From the NCBI RefSeq assembly GCF_019393635.1, contig NC_057866.1, forward strand, positions 121,643,897 to 121,707,896: a stretch of DNA of 64,000 bases. The letters run 5' to 3'. A program made the translations under genes and the position numbers. Under the pieces are notes generated by a model. The model searched no databases. It had not been told where the DNA came from and saw nothing but the letters and a program-made list of their open reading frames with translations. Positions 55,930 to 64,000 of this stretch are shown piece after piece; the first letter of the stretch is position 1, and every line of letters starts with the position of its first letter. The stretch is from Dromiciops gliroides (Eukaryota > Chordata > Mammalia > Microbiotheria > Microbiotheriidae).

Positions 55930-56690
55930 TGCTATGTGCTAGGAACTAGAGATATACTACGCATCATTTCCTGGGAACAGACACAAAGACAAAAATCCAA
56001 GTCCCTGCAGACTTCAAGGAACTCATTCTATGAGGGGAGATGACATGTATATAAATAGGCATATATATGGTAAAGCAAGCTATAGGACAGAGATATAGAA
56101 CATATTTGAAAGAAATGGGTGATTCTAAAAGATAGGGGTGAAAAAGGAGTTGCATGCCGCTCATGAAGAAGTCAGGACCAAGGCACAGAGATGGAAGATA
56201 GATTCTCCTGTGTGAGGAGGAGCAAGATCTGGATGGACCACACAGCATGGGCAGGGAAATAACAGCAAACAAGGCTGAAAAGGTAGGTGGGGGCCCAGCT
56301 TTTGGAGGTTTTTAAAAGCTAAACAGAAGAGCTTATTATTTAATCCTAGAGGAAATAAGAATCCATTGGAGAGACATTAGGAAATGTGTAGCTATGTGGA
56401 ACATGGATTGGAGTAATGAGAGATCTGAGAGAGAAAGAACAATTATGAGGCTATTGAAATTCCAGGCCAGAAGGGATAAGGGACTGAACTAGGGTAGTAA
56501 AGAGATGTTGTGAAGCTAAAAATGACAAAATTTGTCACCTGACCTGGAGCTGGGGAGAGTGAAAGGGAGGAATCAAGGGCAGCACCAATATTAGAAACAC
56601 AGAACTAGAAAGACACTGGTTCCCTTGCTAGAAATAAGTAAGTCTGGTAGGGAGGTATGGCTTGAGGGAAAGGTAATAAGTTCAGTTGTG
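55930..56690 (+). repeat. Old dispersed repeat, third copy
   Basis: Shares blocks with 36850-37330 ('ctgcagacttcaaggaactc', 'gaggaaataagaatccattg', 'ggctattgaaattccaggcc'). Confidence 0.45.
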
Positions 56691-57196
56691 GAGATGCTGG
56701 AGATTGAGTATGAGGTGCTTATTATAATTAGACAGTTTTTTCTATCCAATATACAAATTTTCATGAAGATGATATTTAAACTGAAAGAACTTTTATTTTG
56801 AATTGACAATATATTCAATCAAAATACTTAAAGGATCTATAAGCACCAAAAAAGATCCTATTCTGAAAAATTTCTAGATAAAACGACCACAAGAAGTGAT
56901 CTTGCCAATGCAGTTATATTAGCCTAAAAGATTTACAAAAGATAATATTAAAGACAAAACCAAAAAAAGTCCCCAGCTTCAATAGAGGCTATACAATACA
57001 TTCAAGTTTATGATCCCTACTTGTTTTTCTTTCAGTCTCTATTGCACATGATTACATGGAACAGCAATTCTATAATTACCAGATCATAAAAACAACACAA
57101 AAATGAGATGTATAATCATAATATCAGAGTAAATGAAAACTTAATAACAAATAGTCAACCTTTCTGTGGTTTGCTATGGACTATTAATTTTATTTT

Positions 57197-57341
57197 GGAG
57201 GGGGGAGCGGGCAATGGGGGTTAAGTGACTTGCCCAGGGTCACACAGCTAGTAAATGTCAAGTGTCTGAGGCCATATTTGAACTTAGGCCCTCCTGAATC
57301 CAAGGCCAGTATTTTATACACTGTGCCACCTAGCTGCCCCC
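57197..57341 (-). mobile_element. CORE-SINE
   Basis: Reverse copy; flanked by CTATTAATTTTA on both sides. Confidence 0.9.
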
Positions 57342-57644
57342 TATGGGCTATTAATTTTAAAATCAATCCATGTATTATTAAAAGCCACCATAACTTTCTG
57401 GCACGTATAGTAAAGCAAGAGGCAAAAAAGAATAGGTCAGTTATAGAACCAATGTCTTTGATTGTCCATTCAAAGAATAACCCTAAAATGGGAAGGAAAA
57501 CAAGTTTGGAAGTACTATATATCCATTATAAATGTCAAACTTCAAGAGCAAAGAAAGACTAAAGTTCTCTGCAGGTATAAACAGATTAGCAAATGCACTT
57601 GTCCTACTTTCACTTATCTATCATAACTAATCACTTTTGGAATT

Positions 57645-57800
57645 AATGTTTCTGGTGTAGTAGAAACAACATTGGACTAAGAGTGAAGGAGATCTGGGTT
57701 CTAGGTGCACAACTAACTGTGGGCAATCTATTTCACTTTTATTGACCCTGGTTTCCTCATCTGAATAATGAGATTTTGGGACTAGGTGATTTTTAAGTTC
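57645..57800 (+). mobile_element. MIR
   Basis: 'gatctgggttctaggtgcac' and 'tttcctcatctgaataatga' are in MIR order. Confidence 0.6.
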
Positions 57801-58084
57801 TATCCCAATTCTATTATTCTTGTCTAAAGTTGTTTTTCTTTCTCCCTTTATCAGAAGAGTATATGGGCACTGGAGGACAAGGAAAGTGAAATAGAAATAT
57901 AAGATTTTTTTCATCAGAACCTGATAAAATATTGTTAATTTGGAACATGAAAATTACTTTGTATAACTTAGCTTGTTTTTTCAAGTACCATATTTTTATA
58001 TATGAAAAGTTTATTCAGGTTACAAGTACCTTGTTTTATATATTAAAATTTTATTTGGATTACAAATTAACTTAAAAAAAATTT

Positions 58085-58226
58085 TTTTTTGGTGGGGCAA
58101 TGAGGGTTAAGTGACTTGCCCAGGGTCACACAGCTAGTAAGTGTCAAGTGTCTGAGGCTGTATTTGAACTCAGGTCCTCCTGAATCCAGGGCCAGTGCTT
58201 TATCCACTGTGCCACCTAGCTGCACC
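58085..58226 (-). mobile_element. CORE-SINE
   Basis: Reverse copy; ACAAATTAACTT flanks on both sides. Confidence 0.9.
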
Positions 58227-58394
58227 CACAAATTAACTTTTAAATGTTTTTAATCTTTGTTATAAATGTAGCTACAAGTTGCTAACCCTTAAGGAATCTA
58301 GTAACTCTTACTTTTTACCAGTTTATCAGAAGCAACTAAAAGTCTAAGCACAGACAAATCTCTACTGGTAAAAAGGAAGGATGATGCTAATGTA

Positions 58395-58870
58395 CTGTGC
58401 AATGGTCAGGCCTAGAATAGTGAGGTCTGTTCTGGGAGCCACATGTTAAGGAGATTAGGAGATTGGAAAGTGACCAGGATGGTAATGGGTCTAAAGTTCT
58501 TGTCGTAAGAGAATAAAACATCTAGGCAGAGATAGCCTGAAGAAAAGACTCAGAATGGAAAAGACAGCTGTCTTCAAGTATCTGAAAGGCTTTCACCAAG
58601 AAGGATGACATTTATTCAGTTTGGGCCCTCAAGGACAGAATCAGGTTAAAATGGCAAAGAAGCAAATTCAGGCATCAGGAAAATCTTCCTAATTAAAACT
58701 ACCCAAATTAATAACTAAAATGGGCTGTCTTAGTAAGTAAAGGACTCCTCTCACTAGGGTCTTTGAGCAAAAGGCTGAGTAGAACCTTTTCAGGTATTTC
58801 ACAGAACAAATTCTTTTTCAGCTATGAAGTAGGAAGTCCTTTCCCTATTGAAATTCTGATTCTGAGGTTA
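58395..58870 (+). mobile_element. CR1/L3-like LINE fragment
   Basis: The run 'cttcaagtatctgaaaggct', 'catcaggaaaatcttcctaa' and 'aaatgggctgtcttag' follows the 3' region of CR1/L3-type LINEs. Old and diverged. Confidence 0.45.
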
Positions 58871-59159
58871 AGCTATCAGACTATCCCATAAATGCCAATT
58901 TAACCTGCAATGTTAACTGAAATATAGCATTGTCATGAGAGTATTATGGAACGTAACCACTATTTTAAAACGATCTTCCCACAGGAAAATGGAATGGCAA
59001 TTTGAAATTGGGATAATGCTGCAATCCCAGGAACAACAGGATCAGAGGATCATTTGAGGTCAAATCACTGATGGTGGTCCCCAGTGCCAAGAACAACATC
59101 TTTAGGGATATGGAGGTATATGAGAACAGGGCTTCCTGCTGGTATAAATCCCCGTGCAT

Positions 59160-59585
59160 CTCCCTTCGTCCCTTTCCAAAGTACTCTAGGATAAGCCTGC
59201 CTATTTTTCTTTTCACTTCTTTCATTGTTTCTTTCCTTCCTTGAGTCACTATGGGATAGAAGAGTCTCGGCCTTCAGTGCCACTTTCTTCCAGATCTTTT
59301 CTCTGCTTTGCCAATGATTCTCCTCATAGTGAGTTCTTCATAAGGCGCCGTTGTAGGGAGGGGCCTTGACCAGAGAACCCTCATCCCCCTCCATACTCTA
59401 CTTCCTTCTGACTTTCTGGAATTCAACACCATGGAAACTTCCTCTCTGCTCCCCATCTCAGCTTGTTTCTGTGTGCTGTCTTTCTCCATTAGACTGCAAG
59501 GTCTTTGAGGACAAGGACAATAGCTTCATTTGTATCCCCAGTGTTTAGCATGGTGCCTGGCCCATGATAACGGTTTAAAATTGTT
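59160..59585 (-). mobile_element. L2-like 3' fragment
   Basis: 'ttagactgcaaggtctttga', 'tttgtatccccagtgtttag' and 'catggtgcctggcccatgat' are the end of the same old repeat class. Confidence 0.45.
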
Positions 59586-59589
59586 GTCT

Positions 59590-61380
59590 GCCACCGCTCC
59601 CCACGCTTATCTCTGAAGCACTAAAAACAATCATGAAAACAGGCAAGAGAGAAAGGAATAGCTTTCTTTTATGGTTATCCACACCTGGTCTGTCTTAGAG
59701 TCTACATGCCAAGATACAGGTAATATAAATGATAATGAGTTTTTCAGTATGAAAAGTACTAAAATAAGTTCCTCTACATCTCATAGGAAATTCTGGGATA
59801 AAAAGTAGAATTCAGCTCCAGAGGGAACCAACAAAGCCTGAGGATACTATCGGGAAGGAAAGTTAGGAAAGAGGGAGTCATCTAAAAGGGAGTTAGAGGG
59901 CTCACCTTTTTGTTTTCTCTTTCTCCATGCTACCAACAGTCCCACCACTGAAGACCCCAGTCTGACAGGCCTAGCCCAAGGTGAAAACCAGGAACCCAGA
60001 CAGACTGAGAGGCCCCAGGAAGCAAAACCCATAGCAACGGGGGTAAAAGGAGGGATAGTAATCTCCCTAAAAGTATAACAGTGGGGAGCAAAGAATATGT
60101 GTGATAATTTGATTAGAGATATTCGAATGTAAAACCAAATATGCAAATCAGGTTAAATTGGTAAATGCTTATGTGAAGTTCTCAGTATCATCTTCCATTG
60201 TACCAAAATATAGAAAGTGATCATTTTCAGAAGAATAAGAAAAAAACAACACCCGAAGTATTTAATGTAATTTGTGCCAAAGAACTTAGTATAAGTTGAA
60301 TAATAAAGAAATCACTCCAGGAATAAATGGAAGCTACTTCTAGCATCTGCTCTAGGTTTTTAGAAACCTAGGTCAAAAAGACATCAAGAAGAAGCCTTCA
60401 TAAAGGTAACGGAAGCTTCCTTCTTTCAACTAAAAAGACTGTAGTCACCCTAGAAGTGAAAATTCATTCTGGCTTTTAAAATTAAGAGTTTTAATCTATA
60501 GTGTATCCTCAGCATAAAAAAGTAAATGATCTGATATTGTAATACTCAACTAGCAACTGTCTAGTTTAATATATGAAGAAGTTAGACTCTAAAGTGATCT
60601 CTAAAGTTTTTCCCCACTCTAAAACCGAGTCAGGTTAGCTGGACTACAAAGACTACAATCCAGGCAGGTCCTCTGATTTCTAGTCCACTGTCACTTCCAA
60701 CACAATCTATAATCTCTTGGATAGTTTTGGATAAAATCTTCCTATTTTAATATGTAAAATATTTTGGGAGGAATAAAAGAATCCTATCCTCCACCCCCAA
60801 CAATAAACAAACACAATCTTGAGCACTGTATTCAGCAATCTTTAAAAAAGTAAGCCAAGTTAAGTGGGAAATTGTCTGGCAAGTCTGAAAAAGAGGACAA
60901 AAACACTTATTCCTCTAAATTCTGACAGCTTATATTTTTTTCCCAGGGCTTTGATGTACCCACTTAAGATTATATGTATAACTGATATATAACCATGTGA
61001 TTTAGAGCTGAAATGAACCTTAGAAATCAAGTCTAACCTCATAATTTTACAAATGTGGAAACTGAGGCCCAGAAGTCACTGACAGCAATTTTTCCCCAAA
61101 GCACTCCACATACTAAATTTGCACTATAAATGCAACAAAAGCCACATCTTTTTTTAAAAAGGTGTTAATTTTGTAGAAAATAACTTTCAAATAAATATTG
61201 ACATTAATTTATCCCATTCAAAATACTAAAATTACTATACAAAGCAATACCAAAACCATTAAAAGTCAAAATACAATGTAAGAAATTTTAGAATTCTAAT
61301 CCTTTATCAATTAGTTAACAATCTGAGACTTTAGTGATTCAGCTATTTCCTTTATTTTATCAGACTCGAAGTGACTTCCA
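59590..61380. other. NFXL1 intron, mostly unassigned
   Basis: No exon fits between 62234 and 55772 because phases already join. Only a MIR scrap near 61000 is recognised. Confidence 0.5.
60990..61085 (-). mobile_element. MIR fragment
   Basis: 'aaatgtggaaactgaggccc' is a reverse MIR block. Confidence 0.5.
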
Positions 61381-61385
61381 ATTTC

Positions 61386-61539
61386 TTTTTTTTTTTTTTT
61401 TTTGCGGGGCAATGGGGGTTAAGTGACATGCCCAGGGTCACACAGCTAGTAAGTGTCAAGTGTCTGAGGCCAGATTTGAACTCAGGTCCTCCTGAATCCA
61501 GGGCCGGTGCTTTATCCACTGCGCCACCTAGCTGCCCCT
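61386..61539 (-). mobile_element. CORE-SINE, left half of an inverted pair
   Basis: Reverse copy with a long T-run, flanked by TCCAATTTC copies; faces the forward copy 48 bp away. Confidence 0.92.
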
Positions 61540-61586
61540 CCAATTTCATATTTAAGGTAATTCATTTAGTTTAAAAGCTCTGCCGC

Positions 61587-61738
61587 TGGGCAGCTAAGTA
61601 ACACAGTGGATAAAGCACTGGCCCTGGATTCAGGAGGACCTGAGTTCAAATGCGGCCTCAGACACTTGACACTTACTAGCTGTGTGACCCTGGGCAAGTC
61701 ACTTAACCCCAATTGCCTCACCAAAAAAACCAAAAACA
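61587..61738 (+). mobile_element. CORE-SINE, right half of an inverted pair
   Basis: Forward copy 'ctgggcagctaagtaacaca' to an A-rich tail; CTCTGCC flanks. Confidence 0.92.
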
Positions 61739-62232
61739 AAAACCCTCTGCCTCTGTTTCTATGTTTCTTTGACTGTTCAGACACTTGAGGGGAGTGAGAT
61801 ACCTCCTTTTCTGATTTCAGGGAACTCTACCTATTCACCCTCTCCCTCCCAACTTGGAAAGTTCCCAATATTTCATCACACTAGAAATCAGCCTACCTAA
61901 TGGTGCATTGTTTCCTTTTAATTAACTGGCCTTATTTGATAGTGTATAAAAGTCTGTCTCCCCTGGTATTTGGGGTCCATCCCTAAGCCAAGGAAGGGGC
62001 CTGGTCCTAATTTCCTAGGCGACTAGCATACACTGCTTAATAACCTGAAATGTGCAGAAACTTAAACCTTTGTTTCCTCAGTCATTTCATCTTTTGCCTG
62101 CCATGTGAAAGCAGAGTATAATTTGTGCTTATCTCAATCTGAACAGATGCCAATAGAAACTCTGAATGGATTTTCATTCTACTTTCATTTTCCTTCTGTC
62201 AGATACAGATTCCAAAGTATTTTTTATACTCA

Positions 62233-63611
<1,379 letters not shown>

Positions 63612-63771
63612 CGTGCCAGTTTGCTTTACTAATGCTTGGTCATGGCATGGAGCAGGACACAAATGACCACATTTTTCCAGAACTTTTTGGCAAGGCTGAT
63701 GACATGGAGGACAAGGGCCAAAATGACACCGATGTTTCTCTCGATTTGGATGATGGCAACTTGAAGGCTGG
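63612..63771 (-). CDS. NFXL1: NFXL1 coding exon (first in window), NF-X1 zinc fingers
   Basis: The exon is 160 nt with acceptor TGATTTAG and donor ACG|GTAAGA. One base completes the previous codon, then 53 codons follow, starting [15 protein letters not shown] and ending ALVKQTGT. It holds two Cys/His clusters ([13 protein letters not shown] and [11 protein letters not shown]), the spacing typical of NF-X1-type zinc fingers. It joins in phase 0 to the exon at 62234-62325. Upstream exons, including the start codon and the N-terminal RING-like part known for this family, lie outside the window. Confidence 0.95.
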
Positions 63772-64000
63772 CTAAATCAGAAAGTATCAACAAATATTTG
63801 TGAGAATTTTTTTTAAACCTACTCGAGCAATTCTATCAAATTTGAAACTACCAAAAAAATACATAAAGTTGTTATACTCTTTACAGAGACAAAGTTCAGA
63901 AGTTAAAGGAATATATTAATCTTGGAAGACAGTGATTTCAATGGAATTGGGAAATCATAGGGGAAGAACTTTACTAAGCAGGTCAGTATTTTCTATAAAA

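Noticed and set aside
61352..61788. Recurrent ~45-residue peptide (APALDSGGPEFKSGLRHL type) in many places
   Set aside because: It is the translation of the CORE-SINE itself; the frame usually starts at GTG and is shared by all copies regardless of context.

Overview
The window is a piece of a mammalian, almost certainly marsupial, nuclear genome. It has interrupted genes with GT-AG introns. It also carries dozens of copies of a tRNA-derived CORE-SINE whose 5' part reads like 'ggggcagctaggtggcgcag' and whose core is MIR-like ('gtgtgaccctgggcaagtca'), plus the matching marsupial-type L1 3' ends. The number and good preservation of the SINE copies fit an Australian-type lineage (WSINE1-like), but the species cannot be named from the sequence alone.

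Two genes are supported, both on the minus strand, in the same order and orientation that I recall for human chromosome 4p12. (1) NFXL1: its last ten coding exons run from 63771 down to 31794. All exon phases join without a break. They encode about 356 residues: the last NF-X1-type zinc fingers, a charged helical stretch and a hydrophobic C-terminal tail. The 5' part of the gene lies beyond the right edge. (2) CORIN: the first coding exon (13627-13701 at most) encodes an N-terminus very like the start of human corin and ends at a clean phase-0 donor. It sits in a GC- and CpG-rich block with a TATA-like box upstream. Everything left of 13627 would be CORIN intron 1, and 14.0-31.0 kb is the interval between CORIN's promoter and NFXL1's 3' end.

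Layout. 1-10.6 kb: CORIN intron 1, with old L2/MIR pieces, L1 3' ends and SINEs. 10.74-11.98 kb: a 1.2 kb polypyrimidine (TCTCC-rich) minisatellite. 12.54-12.89 kb: a palindromic hAT-like element with an 8-bp target-site duplication. 12.1-14.0 kb: CpG-rich CORIN promoter region and exon 1. 14.26-14.5 kb: a non-repetitive, motif-dense upstream block. 14.5-31 kb: intergenic repeats, including two L1 segments lying tail to tail in opposite orientation (18.9-22.9 kb), a diverged tandem array of about 0.85-1.07 kb units (25.1-27.9 kb) and an old minus-strand L1. 31-64 kb: NFXL1 exons and introns, with an LTR followed by an exact tRNA-Arg-type primer-binding site near 43.4-44.1 kb, a second solo LTR carrying a nested SINE, an 80-bp near-identical duplication 2.1 kb apart, and retroelements inserted within 11-20 bp of two splice donors.

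No bacterial-type system, CRISPR array or functional tRNA/rRNA gene is present, and I found no convincing undescribed protein system. The most interesting material is structural: the tandem array, the polypyrimidine tract inside CORIN intron 1, the foldback element, the retroelements crowding NFXL1 splice sites, and the predicted inverted-SINE hairpin.
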